Notes: generated by a model from the sequence alone, not told the origin. 64,000 nucleotides of DNA from Pseudomonas mendocina (GCF_003008615.1 NZ_CP027657.1:806001-870000); one strand, 5' to 3'. Positions 43,862 through 53,523 are shown, counted from the stretch's first letter. Made by a program: numbers and translations.

Positions 43862-45391
43862 ATGCCCCACGACCAGTTCGCCAGCCCCGTTGCGGAAGTC
43901 TATGACCTCGCCGTCGTTGGCGGCGGTATCAACGGTGTAGGCATTGCAGCCGATGCAGCCGGTCGCGGCCTGTCTGTGTTCCTTTGCGAAAAGGACGACC
44001 TGGCCAGCCACACCTCTTCGGCCAGCAGCAAGCTGATCCATGGCGGCCTGCGCTATCTGGAACATCATGAATTTCGTCTGGTACGCGAAGCACTGGCCGA
44101 GCGTGAAGTGCTGCTGGCCAAGGCTCCGCATATCGTCAAACCGATGCGCTTCATCCTGCCGCATCGCCCACACCTGCGCCCGGCCTGGATGATTCGCGCC
44201 GGCCTGTTCCTCTATGACCACCTGGGCAAGCGCGAGCGCCTGCCAGCTTCGCGCAGTCTGCGTTTCGGCGCCGGTAGCCCGTTGAAGGCGGAGATCAGCC
44301 GCGGCTTCGAATATTCCGACTGCTGGGTGGACGACGCGCGCCTGGTCGTACTCAACGCCATGGCAGCGCGGGAAAAAGGCGCGCACATTCATCCGCGCAC
44401 GCGTTGCGTCAGCGCCCGGCGCAGCAAAGGGTTGTGGCATATCCACCTGGAGCGCAGCGACGGCAGCCTGCTGTCGATTCGCGCACGTGCCCTGGTCAAT
44501 GCCGCAGGCCCCTGGGTCGCACGCTTCATCCGCGAGGATCTCAAGCAGCAATCGCCTTATGGCATTCGCCTGATCCAGGGCAGCCATATCGTCGTGCCAC
44601 GGCTGTACGACGGCGAGCAGGCCTACATCCTGCAAAACGAAGACCGCCGCATCGTCTTCGCCATTCCCTATCTGGAACGCTTCACTCTGATCGGCACCAC
44701 CGACCGCGAGTATCAGGGCGACCCCGCTCAGGTGGCGATCACGGCAGAGGAAACCGATTATCTGCTCAAGGTGGTCAATGACCACTTCAAGCAACAGCTC
44801 AGCCGCGCCGATGTGCTGCACAGCTTCGCCGGCGTGCGCCCACTGTGCGATGACGAATCCGATGACCCCTCGGCCATCACTCGCGACTACACCCTGTCGC
44901 TCTCCGGTGCACCGGGCGAAGCGCCCCTGCTGTCGGTGTTCGGTGGCAAGCTGACCACCTATCGCAAACTGGCCGAGTCCGCCATGCAGCAATTGGCGCC
45001 GTACTTCACTGAACTGGGCCCAAGCTGGACAGCCAGCGCCCCACTACCAGGCGGTGAGGATCTGCAAAGCCAGGGCGCATTGGTCGAAGCCCTCTGCGAG
45101 CGCTATGGCTGGCTGCCCACCAGCCTGGCCAGACGCTGGGCCACCAGTTATGGCAGCCGCACCTGGCGTCTGCTCGATGGCGTGCACAACCTCACTGACC
45201 TCGGCGAACACCTCGGCGCTGGGCTCTACACCCGTGAAGTGGATTACCTGCGCCGCGAAGAGTGGGCACGCAGCAGCACCGATATCCTCTGGCGACGCAG
45301 CAAGCTGGGCCTGTTCATGACTCCGGCGCAGCAGTCCCGCCTGCAAGATTATCTACGCAGCCGCGACCCGCATTCGGCTCACGCCGCCTGA
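43862..45391 (+). CDS. glpD: Aerobic glycerol-3-phosphate dehydrogenase
   Basis: GlpD is an inner-membrane-associated FAD enzyme oxidising glycerol 3-phosphate to dihydroxyacetone phosphate and passing electrons to quinone. The 509-residue protein has the FAD dinucleotide motif VVGGGINGVGIAADAAGRG near 17-35 and SSKLIHGGLRYLE. NAAGPWVARFI, TLIGTTDREYQGD and the VLHSFAGVRPLCDDE, SVFGGKLTTYRKLAESA signatures complete the family pattern. Glycerol kinase and the repressor are adjacent, giving most of the catabolic pathway in one locus. A strong terminator follows. Confidence 0.96.
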   Translation: MPHDQFASPVAEVYDLAVVGGGINGVGIAADAAGRGLSVFLCEKDDLASHTSSASSKLIHGGLRYLEHHEFRLVREALAEREVLLAKAPHIVKPMRFILPHRPHLRPAWMIRAGLFLYDHLGKRERLPASRSLRFGAGSPLKAEISRGFEYSDCWVDDARLVVLNAMAAREKGAHIHPRTRCVSARRSKGLWHIHLERSDGSLLSIRARALVNAAGPWVARFIREDLKQQSPYGIRLIQGSHIVVPRLYDGEQAYILQNEDRRIVFAIPYLERFTLIGTTDREYQGDPAQVAITAEETDYLLKVVNDHFKQQLSRADVLHSFAGVRPLCDDESDDPSAITRDYTLSLSGAPGEAPLLSVFGGKLTTYRKLAESAMQQLAPYFTELGPSWTASAPLPGGEDLQSQGALVEALCERYGWLPTSLARRWATSYGSRTWRLLDGVHNLTDLGEHLGAGLYTREVDYLRREEWARSSTDILWRRSKLGLFMTPAQQSRLQDYLRSRDPHSAHAA

Positions 45392-45407
45392 ATTCTGCGT
45401 GCCCCAT

Positions 45408-45430
45408 GCCCCGCTCTGCGGGGCTTTTTT
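45408..45430 (+). terminator. Rho-independent terminator of glpD
   Basis: GCCCCGC (45408-45414), TCT loop, GCGGGGC (45418-45424) and a six-base T run. Confidence 0.9.
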
Positions 45431-45660
45431 ATGGGCGGCAAAAAATAAATTACGCCCGCCAATTAACCGTTTGAGTCACGCAGGAACTTTCAGCAACTTT
45501 TTTATTACGGCAATTCAATAACTTGGCACCTTGATGCGGAATAAAAACATTCTTATTCGGTTTTATTTTTACTTATGTTTCAAATACTTAGGTTTGACAT
45601 AAAGAAAAACGGAGCCGAAAATTCAAGGCCATCACGGTCATTGAAGCTGCAGGAGCGAAC
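45431..45660 (+). promoter_or_regulatory. AT-rich bfrB upstream region and promoter
   Basis: This stretch is far more AT-rich than its surroundings and holds no gene. TTGACA at 45594-45599 and GAAAAT at 45617-45622, 17 bases apart, are the best promoter candidate. GAATAA (45539-45544) and TTATTC (45553-45558) form an inverted repeat upstream. The AT-richness could attract MvaT. AGGAG lies 6 bases before the bfrB ATG. Confidence 0.45.
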
Positions 45661-46131
45661 ATGAAAGGCGACAAGAAGGTCATTCAACACCTGAACAAGA
45701 TTCTTGGTAACGAACTGGTCGCCATCAACCAGTACTTCCTGCATGCGCGCATGTACGAAGACTGGGGCTTGAAGAAACTCGGCGAGCACGAGTACCACGA
45801 GTCCATCGACGAGATGAAGCATGCCGACAAACTGATCAAGCGCATTCTCTTCCTCGAAGGCATTCCCAACCTGCAGGATCTGGGCAAGATCCTGATTGGT
45901 GAAAACACCAAGGAAATGCTCGAATGCGACCTGAAGATCGAGCACAAGGCTCACGGCGACCTCAAGGCCGCCATTGCCTACTGCGAGAGCGTCGGCGACT
46001 ACGCCAGCCGTGAACTGCTGGAAGACATTCTGGAGTCCGAAGAAGAGCACATCGACTGGCTGGAAACCCAGCTCAGCCTGATCGAAGCCGTCGGCTTGCA
46101 GAACTACCTGCAGTCGCAGATGGACGAATGA
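45661..46131 (+). CDS. bfrB: Bacterioferritin, heme-binding (BfrB type)
   Basis: Bacterioferritin stores iron as a 24-mer with di-iron ferroxidase centres. The 156-residue protein has E18, E51 and H54 of the ferroxidase site and the heme ligand M52 ([12 protein letters not shown]). The start [26 protein letters not shown] closely matches P. aeruginosa BfrB as I recall it, rather than BfrA. It is a single-gene unit flanked by terminators. A partner bfd gene is not visible in the window. Confidence 0.95.
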   Translation: MKGDKKVIQHLNKILGNELVAINQYFLHARMYEDWGLKKLGEHEYHESIDEMKHADKLIKRILFLEGIPNLQDLGKILIGENTKEMLECDLKIEHKAHGDLKAAIAYCESVGDYASRELLEDILESEEEHIDWLETQLSLIEAVGLQNYLQSQMDE

Positions 46132-46144
46132 TCCGACTGCACTG

Positions 46145-46180
46145 AACGAAAACGGGAGCCAATGGCTCCCGTTTTTCGTT
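46145..46180 (+). terminator. Rho-independent terminator of bfrB
   Basis: AACGAAAACGGGAGCC (46145-46160) pairs with GGCTCCCGTTTTTCGTT (46164-46180), with an AAT loop and an internal T run. Confidence 0.88.
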
Positions 46181-46310
46181 GCCACCCGCCACTGCTTCAG
46201 GCATTTCGCAGGGGACTCTCGGCTCCGACGCGCCTGCTTCGCTTTGCCACCTGCATCCATGCTGTCGCAGCAGCGACGAGGTTGCCGCTCAAGCACCGCC
46301 TGAAAGCTCC

Positions 46311-46325
46311 GTAGGGTGCACTATG
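46311..46325. repeat. Left half of a type 1 REP-like unit split by the IS element
   Basis: GTAGGGTGCA plus CTATG on the left and CTATGCGCACC (47617-47627) on the right join, once the insertion and one CTATG copy are removed, to a unit differing from GTAGGGTGCGCCATGCGCACC at two positions. The insertion therefore disrupted a REP-like palindrome. Confidence 0.7.
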
Positions 46326-47616
46326 TGTTCAGCCGGGGGACATGGTAAACACCTGTCGGGAGACATGGGTAACAGGTTGATGATCATGTTGCCCGTTGCC
46401 TCAGGTCTATCTGACGCAGCGTTTTGCGGATGAATACCACATCGTAGACACCCTCTTCGGCAGTTGGTCGGATGGCGACCTTCTCCCCATATAGACCTCC
46501 ACTTACGAAGACGTTGAGCCCTTTGAAATACACCTGCCCGGTCTGACGTACATTCACCACGTGATCACCCGGTTCATATTCGATGGCTGGCAGTTGCTCC
46601 GGGTAGCTTCGTGGACTGGGCCTATAGCGCTCTATAGGGGGCCGTTGATCAAGTGCTTCGTGCGGACGGTAATGGTTGTACTCGTCTCGCCAGCGGCTCA
46701 TCACTTGCTGACAATGCTGCAAGTCGCTGAACGCGCGATGCAGCACTTCGCGTTTGAGTGTCTGGTGGAAGCGCTCCAGCTTGCCCTGAGTCTGTGGATG
46801 ATGAGGCCGACTATGGCTGACCTCGATCCCCAGCCGCATCAGCCAAACCTCCAATTTTGATAGTCCACCGGCAATATTAGAACCCCAAGGCGGCCCGTTG
46901 TCGGCGGTGATACGCAGCGGCAAACCGTACTGACGGAAAACCTCGATCAGATGCGGTTTGACCAGCTCCAGCCGCTCCCCCTCACAGGCTTGCAGGCAGA
47001 GCGAAAAGCGTGAGTGATCGTCCAGCAGGGTCAAGGGATGACAACGAGGCGAACGGCGATCGTTTAGGGGGACGCTACCCTTGAAGTCGATCTGCCAGAG
47101 GTCGTTCGGATTGGGATGCTCGAAACGATGGTTAGCCGGCGCTTGCGCCTGCTCATTGTGGTAAAGGACATGACAATCGTGGCGCTTGAGGATGGCGTCG
47201 ATAGTGCTGTGGTGAGGCGGATCAACAGCCGCAGTCATCAACAAGCTTCGCAGTTTGCGAGCGCCCCAATAGGGATAGCGGTGGTGCAATTGCACAACCG
47301 TTTGTTCCAACGTCGGATCGCTGCGCCCTGGACTGCTCAGGGGACGGCGGGATCGATCCTGTAAGCCTGCATCGCCTTGCTCACGGTACCGATCCAGCCA
47401 TTTGTAGCCAGTTCTGGGACTGATGCCATACCGCCGACAGAGCTCCCGCACATTACTTTGGGGCTGCCCTGCCAGCAGAACAAACTCTCGCCTTATCGAC
47501 ATAGTGCTGCGCTCCAGCCACGGCATCATTCGATCTCCCGATCCGATGAACACCGTAAGCCTAAATGCGTTACCTATGTCTCCCGACACCCGTTACCTAT
47601 GTCCCCCGGCTGAACA
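46326..47616 (-). mobile_element. Complete IS481-type insertion sequence, 1291 bp
   Basis: The ends carry the inverted repeat TGTTCAGCCGGGGGACAT (18 bases identical at 46326-46343 and, inverted, at 47599-47616), with similarity extending inwards through a second GGGAGACAT-GGTAAC block at each end. A direct repeat CTATG flanks both sides (46321-46325 and 47617-47621), a 5-bp target duplication. One transposase gene fills the element. All parts look intact, so recent and possibly active transposition is inferred. Confidence 0.92.
46384..47529 (-). CDS. IS481 family transposase
   Basis: The 381-residue DDE transposase has an N-terminal helix-turn-helix (SNVRELCRRYGISPRTGYKWLDRYREQGDAGLQDRSRRP, about 20-65) and an rve integrase core. 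Catalytic residues are the Asp in DLWQIDFKGS, the Asp in ITADNGPPWGS and the Glu in QTQGKLERFHQTLKRE. GGAG is five bases before the ATG at 47529; the frame is open to 47589 but that part lies in the terminal repeat. The frame is uninterrupted and ends inside the element near its other terminus. Confidence 0.92.
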   Translation of the reverse strand: MMPWLERSTMSIRREFVLLAGQPQSNVRELCRRYGISPRTGYKWLDRYREQGDAGLQDRSRRPLSSPGRSDPTLEQTVVQLHHRYPYWGARKLRSLLMTAAVDPPHHSTIDAILKRHDCHVLYHNEQAQAPANHRFEHPNPNDLWQIDFKGSVPLNDRRSPRCHPLTLLDDHSRFSLCLQACEGERLELVKPHLIEVFRQYGLPLRITADNGPPWGSNIAGGLSKLEVWLMRLGIEVSHSRPHHPQTQGKLERFHQTLKREVLHRAFSDLQHCQQVMSRWRDEYNHYRPHEALDQRPPIERYRPSPRSYPEQLPAIEYEPGDHVVNVRQTGQVYFKGLNVFVSGGLYGEKVAIRPTAEEGVYDVVFIRKTLRQIDLRQRAT

Positions 47617-47643
47617 CTATGCGCACCGCCACGGAACCCTGGA

Positions 47644-50600
47644 TCAATGCGCGTCCTGCCGCACCTCGTTTTCCTTGACCCGGAACCACGCCGCATACAG
47701 CGCCGGCAGGAACAACAGGGTCAGCGCCGTAGCCACCACCAGGCCTCCCATGATGGCCACCGCCATCGGCCCGAAGAACACGCTGCGCGACAGCGGAATC
47801 ATCGCCAGCACGGCCGCCAGGGCCGTCAGCACGATTGGCCGGAAGCGCCGCACCGTAGCTTCGATGATCGCGTGCCAGCGATCCAGGCCGTGGCTGATGT
47901 CCTGCTCGATCTGATCCACCAGAATCACCGAGTTGCGCATGATCATCCCGGCCAGGGCAATCGTGCCGAGCATGGCGACGAAACCGAACGGTTGTCGGAA
48001 GATCAGCAGGAACAGCGTCACACCAATCAGCCCCAGCGGCGCCGTGAGAAACACCATCGCCGAACGCGAGAAGCTCTTGAGCTGCAGCATCAGCAGCGTC
48101 AGTACCACCACGATGAATAGCGGGATACCGGCGTTCACCGACTTCTGGCCACGCTGCGAGTCTTCCACAGTGCCACCCACTTCCAGCAGATAGCCGTCCG
48201 GCAGTTCGGCGCGAATCGGCTCCAGGGTCGGCAGAATCTGCTGCGTCAGGCTGGCCGGCTGTTCCTTGCCATAGACATCGGCCCGCACGGTAACGTTGGG
48301 CAGGCGATTGCGATGCCAGATGATGCCTTCCTCGAAGCCGTACTCCAGCGTCGCCACCTGTGAAAGGGCCACGCTGCGACCACTGTCGGTCGGTACAGCC
48401 AGGCTCGGCAGCAGGCTCAGTGCCTTGCGCTCCTGCGGCGTACCACGCTGGAGAATCTCGATCAGCTCGTTGCCCTCGCGGTACTGACTGACGCTGGTAC
48501 CGGACAGCGAGCCCTGCAGGAAGCGCGATAGCTCGGCGGTGTTGACGCCCAGGGCACGGGCACGATCCTGATCGATATTGAGGATCACCACCTTGCTCGG
48601 CTCCTCCCAATCCAGGTGCACGTTCACCACATGCGGATTCTCACGCACCTTGTCCGCCACCTGGCGGGCCAGCGCACGCACCTCGTCGATATGTTCACCA
48701 CTGACGCGGAACTGGATCGGATAACCCACGGGCGGCCCGTTCTCCAGGCGGCTGACGCGACTGCGCAGGCTCGGGAACTCATCGTTCATGATCTGGATCA
48801 GCCAGCCACGCAGGCGTTCACGCTCCTCGATGCTCGAAGCCAGCACCACGAACTGGGCAAAGCTGGCCGCTGGCAACTGTTGATCCAAAGGCAGGTAGAA
48901 ACGCGGCGAACCAGTGCCAACATAGGCCACGTAGTTATCGATACCGGTCTGCTCCTTGAGCAGTTTTTCCAGACGATGCACTTCGGCCTCGGTCGCGCTC
49001 AGCGAAGCGCCCTCTTCCAGCTTGATGTCGACCATCAGCTCCAGTCGCCCGGAGGCCGGGAAGAACTGTTGCGGCACGAAACGAAACAGCAGTACCGAAG
49101 CGATGAACAGCGCAATGGTCAGCAGGATCACGATGCCCCTGCGGCGCACGCACCATTCCACCGTGGCGCGCACGCGGCGGTAGAACGGGGTCGAATAGGG
49201 ATCGTGACCACTGGCGCTGCCGCCGTGCTTGGCCGCGTGCAACTTGGCCAGATCCGGCAGAAGCTTGTCGCCCAGATAGGGTACGAACATCACTGCCGCG
49301 ATCCACGAGGCGATCAGCGAAATGGCCACCACCTGGAAGATCGATCGTGTGTATTCGCCGGTTCCCGACTGCGCCGTGGCGATGGGCAGGAAGCCGGCAG
49401 CGGTGATCAAAGTGCCGGTAAGCATGGGGAAGGCGGTGCTGGTCCAGGCGAAACTGGCCGCTTTGAAGCGGTCATAGCCCTGCTCCATCTTGATCGCCAT
49501 CATCTCCACCGCGATGATCGCGTCATCCACCAGCAGGCCGAGCCCGAGCACCAGCGCGCCAAGGGAAATCTTGTGCAGACCGATGCCGAGGTAGTACATG
49601 GCGGCGAAAGTCATCGCCAATACCAGCGGAATCACCAGTGCCACGACCAGGCCGGTGCGCACCCCGAGGGAGAAGAAGCTGACCGCGAGCACGATCACCA
49701 GTGCCTCCACCAGCACCTTGACGAACTCGCCCACACCGGTTTTCACCGCCGCTGGCTGATCCGACACCTTGCGCAGCTCCATGCCCAACGGCAGCGTCTG
49801 TTGTAGACGGGCGAACTCGCCTTCCAGTGCCTTGCCCAGCACCAGAATGTCGCCGCCGTCCTTCATCGACACGGCAATACCAAGGGCGTCCTCGCCCATG
49901 AAGCGCATGCGCGGCGCGGGTGGGTCGTTGAAACCACGCTTGACCTCGGCCACGTCCGCTATACGGAAGGTGCGGTCGCCGACGCGAATGGGGAAATCGC
50001 GAATTTCCTCCACCGACTCGAAACGCCCGGTCACGCGCAGTTGAATACGCTCACTGGGCGTCTCGAAGAAACCGGCGGCCGCCACCGCGTTCTGCGCCTC
50101 CAGCGCCTGCTGTACCGCCGACAGCGGCAGGCCGAGGGTCGCCAGCTTGGTGTTGGACAGCTCGATCCAGATTTTCTCGTCCTGCAGGCCGACCAGTTCG
50201 ACCTTGCCGACGTCCTTGACCCGTTGCAGTTGCAGTTGCAGACGGTCGGCGTAGTCCTTGAGCACGGCGTAATCGAAGCCACTGCCGGTCAATGCATAGA
50301 TATTGCCGAAGGTGGTGCCGAATTCGTCGTTGAAGAACGGCCCCTGGATGCCGGGCGGCAACGTGTGACGGATATCGCTGATCTTCTTGCGTACCTGATA
50401 CCACAGCTCGGGAATCTGCGAGCTGCGCATGGAATCGCGCGCCATGAAAGTGACCTGCGATTCGCCGGGGCGGGAGAAGCTGGTGATACGGTCGTACTCG
50501 CCGGTCTCCATCAGCTTCTTCTCGATACGCTCGGTGACCTGGCGCGACACCTCTTCGGCACTGGCGCCCGGCCAGTTGGTGCGAATCACCATGGCCTTGA

Positions 50601-50730
50601 AGGTGAACGGCGGGTCTTCGCTCTGTCCCAGTTTGGTGTAGGACAGCGCACCGACCACGGCGAACAACAGCATGATGTAAAGGACGATCTGGCGATGGCG
50701 CAGCGCCCAGGCAGACAGGTTGAAGCTCAT
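47644..50730 (-). CDS. RND efflux transporter permease
   Basis: The 1028-residue inner-membrane pump has the 12-helix RND layout: helix 1 at about 12-30, a large periplasmic loop, helices 2-6 at about 335-475, helix 7 near 533-553, a second loop, and helices 8-12 at about 865-1015. Typical sequences are QSEDPPFTFKAMVIRTNWPGASAEEV, LGLGLLVDDAIIAVEMM (transmembrane helix 4 acidic residues) and AGMIMRNSVILVDQIE. The acidic DD in helix 4 supports proton-driven export. AAGGAG overlaps the stop of the adaptor gene. It ends 27 bases from the IS element. No outer-membrane channel gene is nearby. Confidence 0.93.
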   Translation of the reverse strand: MSFNLSAWALRHRQIVLYIMLLFAVVGALSYTKLGQSEDPPFTFKAMVIRTNWPGASAEEVSRQVTERIEKKLMETGEYDRITSFSRPGESQVTFMARDSMRSSQIPELWYQVRKKISDIRHTLPPGIQGPFFNDEFGTTFGNIYALTGSGFDYAVLKDYADRLQLQLQRVKDVGKVELVGLQDEKIWIELSNTKLATLGLPLSAVQQALEAQNAVAAAGFFETPSERIQLRVTGRFESVEEIRDFPIRVGDRTFRIADVAEVKRGFNDPPAPRMRFMGEDALGIAVSMKDGGDILVLGKALEGEFARLQQTLPLGMELRKVSDQPAAVKTGVGEFVKVLVEALVIVLAVSFFSLGVRTGLVVALVIPLVLAMTFAAMYYLGIGLHKISLGALVLGLGLLVDDAIIAVEMMAIKMEQGYDRFKAASFAWTSTAFPMLTGTLITAAGFLPIATAQSGTGEYTRSIFQVVAISLIASWIAAVMFVPYLGDKLLPDLAKLHAAKHGGSASGHDPYSTPFYRRVRATVEWCVRRRGIVILLTIALFIASVLLFRFVPQQFFPASGRLELMVDIKLEEGASLSATEAEVHRLEKLLKEQTGIDNYVAYVGTGSPRFYLPLDQQLPAASFAQFVVLASSIEERERLRGWLIQIMNDEFPSLRSRVSRLENGPPVGYPIQFRVSGEHIDEVRALARQVADKVRENPHVVNVHLDWEEPSKVVILNIDQDRARALGVNTAELSRFLQGSLSGTSVSQYREGNELIEILQRGTPQERKALSLLPSLAVPTDSGRSVALSQVATLEYGFEEGIIWHRNRLPNVTVRADVYGKEQPASLTQQILPTLEPIRAELPDGYLLEVGGTVEDSQRGQKSVNAGIPLFIVVVLTLLMLQLKSFSRSAMVFLTAPLGLIGVTLFLLIFRQPFGFVAMLGTIALAGMIMRNSVILVDQIEQDISHGLDRWHAIIEATVRRFRPIVLTALAAVLAMIPLSRSVFFGPMAVAIMGGLVVATALTLLFLPALYAAWFRVKENEVRQDAH

Positions 50731-50736
50731 GCGGGC

Positions 50737-51840
50737 TTACTCCTTGACTGCCAGTTCGACATTGCGGTTGTCGCGATCGACCGGACGAACCTGCTGGCCC
50801 TCACGCAGAATTTGCACACCCGCTGACACGACCCAATCGGAGGCGGAAAGTCCCTCCAGTACCGGTACCCGGTCATCACCGTAGGCGCCAACACGAACCA
50901 GACGACGCTGTACGGTGTGCGCCTTGGGGTCGACGACCCAGACGAACGGCTGATCCTGCTCGGCACTGAGTGCCGACAGCGGTACGGCCAGCGGCACCTC
51001 GCCATTGCTGGCGATGAAAACCCGTGCGCTCTGTCCCAGTTCGGCCGGCACCTTGCCCTCGGTAAAGGCGACACGGGCGGCGAAGGTACGCGATTGCGGG
51101 TCGGCCGCTGGCGCCATCTCGCGAATGCGACCCGGGAAGCGCTGATCAGGCTGCGACCACAGCTCCACCTCGACTGCCTGACCAATCTCGAAGCGCCCGA
51201 AGTTCTGCTCCGGCAGGCTGATCGACACCTCACGCTCACCGTCGGTCGCCAGGGTGAACACGGTCTGGCCCGCGGCCACCACCTGCCCCACCTCGACCGC
51301 ACGACGCGCGATCACACCGTCCTGCGAGGCACGCAGCACGGCATAGTCAGTCTGGTTGCGGGCCACGTCGTACTCGGCCTTGACCTGCTTCAGACGAGCT
51401 TCGCCGGCGCGGTATTGGTTTTCGATATTGTCGAATTGCGAGCGGCTGACCAGATTGCGCTCGAGCAGGGTCTTGTAGCGCTCACGCTCGGCACGAACGG
51501 TCTGCAGGTTGGCATCGGCTGCCGCCATCTGCGCACGAGTGGCTTCCAACTGCAGGCGTACATCCTGCGGATCCAGTTCGGCCAGCGCCTGATCCTTCTT
51601 CACCCGATCACCGACATCCACCATGCGCTTGCTCACCTTGCCGGCGATACGGAATGCCAGCTCCGGCTCGTAACGTGCCCGCACCTCTCCCGGATAACTG
51701 TCGACCAGAGCGGTAGCCGGCTGCGGCTGCACCACCATGGCAGGGCGGATCGGCTGCTCCATCTGCTCGCTATTGCCGCAGGCAGATAACAGAAATACGA
51801 GACCCAGAGACGCAACAAGCGGGAGAACGTGGCGGGACAT
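50737..51840 (-). CDS. RND efflux periplasmic adaptor (membrane fusion) lipoprotein
   Basis: The 367-residue HlyD/AcrA-type adaptor has a lipoprotein signal with lipobox LLSAC (Cys about 21). A barrel-sandwich/lipoyl part (SYPGEVRARYEPELAFRIAGKVSKRMVDVGDRVKKDQALAELD) is split by a coiled-coil hairpin (about 85-150), followed by a beta-barrel and proximal domain. It links the inner-membrane pump to an outer-membrane channel encoded elsewhere. AAAGG precedes the ATG by 8 bases. It is the first gene of the pump operon, divergent from the TetR gene. Confidence 0.92.
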   Translation of the reverse strand: MSRHVLPLVASLGLVFLLSACGNSEQMEQPIRPAMVVQPQPATALVDSYPGEVRARYEPELAFRIAGKVSKRMVDVGDRVKKDQALAELDPQDVRLQLEATRAQMAAADANLQTVRAERERYKTLLERNLVSRSQFDNIENQYRAGEARLKQVKAEYDVARNQTDYAVLRASQDGVIARRAVEVGQVVAAGQTVFTLATDGEREVSISLPEQNFGRFEIGQAVEVELWSQPDQRFPGRIREMAPAADPQSRTFAARVAFTEGKVPAELGQSARVFIASNGEVPLAVPLSALSAEQDQPFVWVVDPKAHTVQRRLVRVGAYGDDRVPVLEGLSASDWVVSAGVQILREGQQVRPVDRDNRNVELAVKE

Positions 51841-51922
51841 GTGTAAGACCTTTCGGAGAAGGTTTCGGGCTGCCTCCCAAAGCTGACGACCAAGCCAACG
51901 CTTTTGGAGATGCCCTTTGGAA

Positions 51923-51951
51923 TATTTGTACTGCCGGGTATAGTAAAAATA
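51923..51951. promoter_or_regulatory. Dyad operator candidate between efflux operon and TetR gene
   Basis: TATTTGTACT (51923-51932) and AGTAAAAATA (51942-51951) are inverted copies with one mismatch, 9 bases apart. The site lies in the 144-base gap between divergent efflux and regulator genes, where a TetR repressor normally binds. Confidence 0.55.
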
Positions 51952-51984
51952 GCAAACTCGCCAGTCCAGTATTAAAATCCGCCA

Positions 51985-52620
51985 ATGCCTGACAAGTTGT
52001 TACAACCTTCCGGCCCCGGCCGTCCGAAGGATCCCGCCAAACGCTTCGCCATTCTCGAAGCGGCCAAGAGCCTGTTTCTGCGCAATGGTTACGATGGCAG
52101 CAGTATGGATGCCATCGCCGCCGAAGCTGGTGTTTCCAAGCTCACGGTCTACAGCCACTTCACCGACAAGGAGACGCTGTTCTCCGCAGCGATCAAGGCC
52201 AAGTGCGAAGAGCAGCTCCCCGAACTGCTCTTCGAACTGCCGGATAACGTGCCCCTGGAAAGCCAGCTAATGGGCATCGCGCGTGGCTTCCTGGCGCTGG
52301 TCAACAGCCGTGAATCAGTAGAAATGCACCGCATGATGGTGAATCTGGCCAGCCAAGGCTCGAAGCTGTCGCAGATGTTCTACGAAGCCGGCCCGAAGCG
52401 GGTGCAGGAGGAAATGGAAGTGCTACTGCACAAGGCCGCCAAGCGTGGTCTGCTGAATCTGGATAACCCACACCTGGCCGCCGATCACTTCTTCAGCCTG
52501 CTCAAGGGTGGCGCGCATTTCCGCTTGCTGATCGGTTGTGGCGAACCACTGGAGGGTGAAGCCGCAGAGCATCATGTGCAGGATGCGGTGCAACTGTTTC
52601 TGCGAGCCTACAAAGCCTGA
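51985..52620 (+). CDS. TetR family transcriptional regulator
   Basis: The 211-residue protein has a TetR helix-turn-helix at about 18-62 (KRFAILEAAKSLFLRNGYDGSSMDAIAAEAGVSKLTVYSHFTDKETLFSAAI). The C-terminal dimer and ligand domain resembles the AefR-like group (PELLFELPDNVPLESQLMGIARGFLALV). It is divergent from the RND operon and probably represses it and itself until an exported compound binds. The N-terminal extension is basic and proline-rich. No strong ribosome site is seen. Confidence 0.9.
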   Translation: MPDKLLQPSGPGRPKDPAKRFAILEAAKSLFLRNGYDGSSMDAIAAEAGVSKLTVYSHFTDKETLFSAAIKAKCEEQLPELLFELPDNVPLESQLMGIARGFLALVNSRESVEMHRMMVNLASQGSKLSQMFYEAGPKRVQEEMEVLLHKAAKRGLLNLDNPHLAADHFFSLLKGGAHFRLLIGCGEPLEGEAAEHHVQDAVQLFLRAYKA

Positions 52621-52631
52621 GTGCTGACACC

Positions 52632-53417
52632 CTACGCGCCAGGCCCCAGCTTCTTCTTCGGGTAGATGTCGTAACGGCTGGATTTACCTTCCAGTACGTA
52701 CCCCGGCTTGCCTCCTTCGATTGCCGGCGCCTTGCGCGGGCGCTTGACCACTACACGATGAGTAGCCAGCGCCAGTGCCGCCTCGAGTAGTGCTGGCGCA
52801 TCCAGATCGTCACCCACGAAGGGACGGAACAGGCGCATTTCCTTCTTCACCAGCGCGCTCTTGTCGCGATGCGGAAACATCGGATCGAGATAGATCACCT
52901 GCGGCGCCTCGCCCTGCCAGTTGCGCATCAGCTCGATGGCATTGCCGGTGAACAGGCGCATACGCTCTGCGATAGGTGCCACTTCGAGGTCAAGCGCTGC
53001 ACGCTGCAGACCGTCCTCGAGCAGTGCAGCGACCAGCGGCTGACGCTCGATCAGGGTCATCTCACAGCCCAGGCTGGCCAGCACGAACGCATCACGCCCC
53101 AGGCCTGCCGTTGCATCGAGAATGTTCGGCCGAACACCCGATTGCACGCCTACTGCCTTGGCGATCATTTGCCCACTGCCACCGCCGAACTGACGCCGGT
53201 GCGCCGCTGCACCCTCGACGAAATCCACCCGCACCGGGCCAGGCGCCTTGTCGCCCAGCTCCACCAACTGCAATCCGTCGTCACCCAATTGCAGGGCGAA
53301 CTCGGTTTCCCCGTCTTGCGGCAACCCCAGGCGTAACGCCCATTGGGAGGCTGCTTCGGCGTACTGAGGATGCAAGGCTTGGATGCGGATGCTGGCGTTA
53401 TGCCGCTCGTCGGTCAT
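52632..53417 (-). CDS. rsmJ: 16S rRNA (guanine1516-N2)-methyltransferase RsmJ
   Basis: RsmJ methylates G1516 of 16S rRNA with S-adenosylmethionine. The 261-residue protein has the SAM-binding motif [20 protein letters not shown] near 100-118 and the catalytic [20 protein letters not shown] (DPMFP) near 180-198. [14 protein letters not shown], a family hallmark, comes just before the SAM motif. The start at 53417 (MTDERHNAS) is preferred over 53441. It is convergent with the TetR gene, 11 bases apart, and divergent from the calcium-binding protein gene. Confidence 0.92.
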   Translation of the reverse strand: MTDERHNASIRIQALHPQYAEAASQWALRLGLPQDGETEFALQLGDDGLQLVELGDKAPGPVRVDFVEGAAAHRRQFGGGSGQMIAKAVGVQSGVRPNILDATAGLGRDAFVLASLGCEMTLIERQPLVAALLEDGLQRAALDLEVAPIAERMRLFTGNAIELMRNWQGEAPQVIYLDPMFPHRDKSALVKKEMRLFRPFVGDDLDAPALLEAALALATHRVVVKRPRKAPAIEGGKPGYVLEGKSSRYDIYPKKKLGPGA

Positions 53418-53523
53418 TGGCTCGTTCTGCTCAAAAATCACTCAAATCATCCGCCCTTCGGCCGATATCGAAGAAGCGGCATTCTGCCAGACCCGGCCGC
53501 CGACAGCCGCATCGAGTGCAAAC

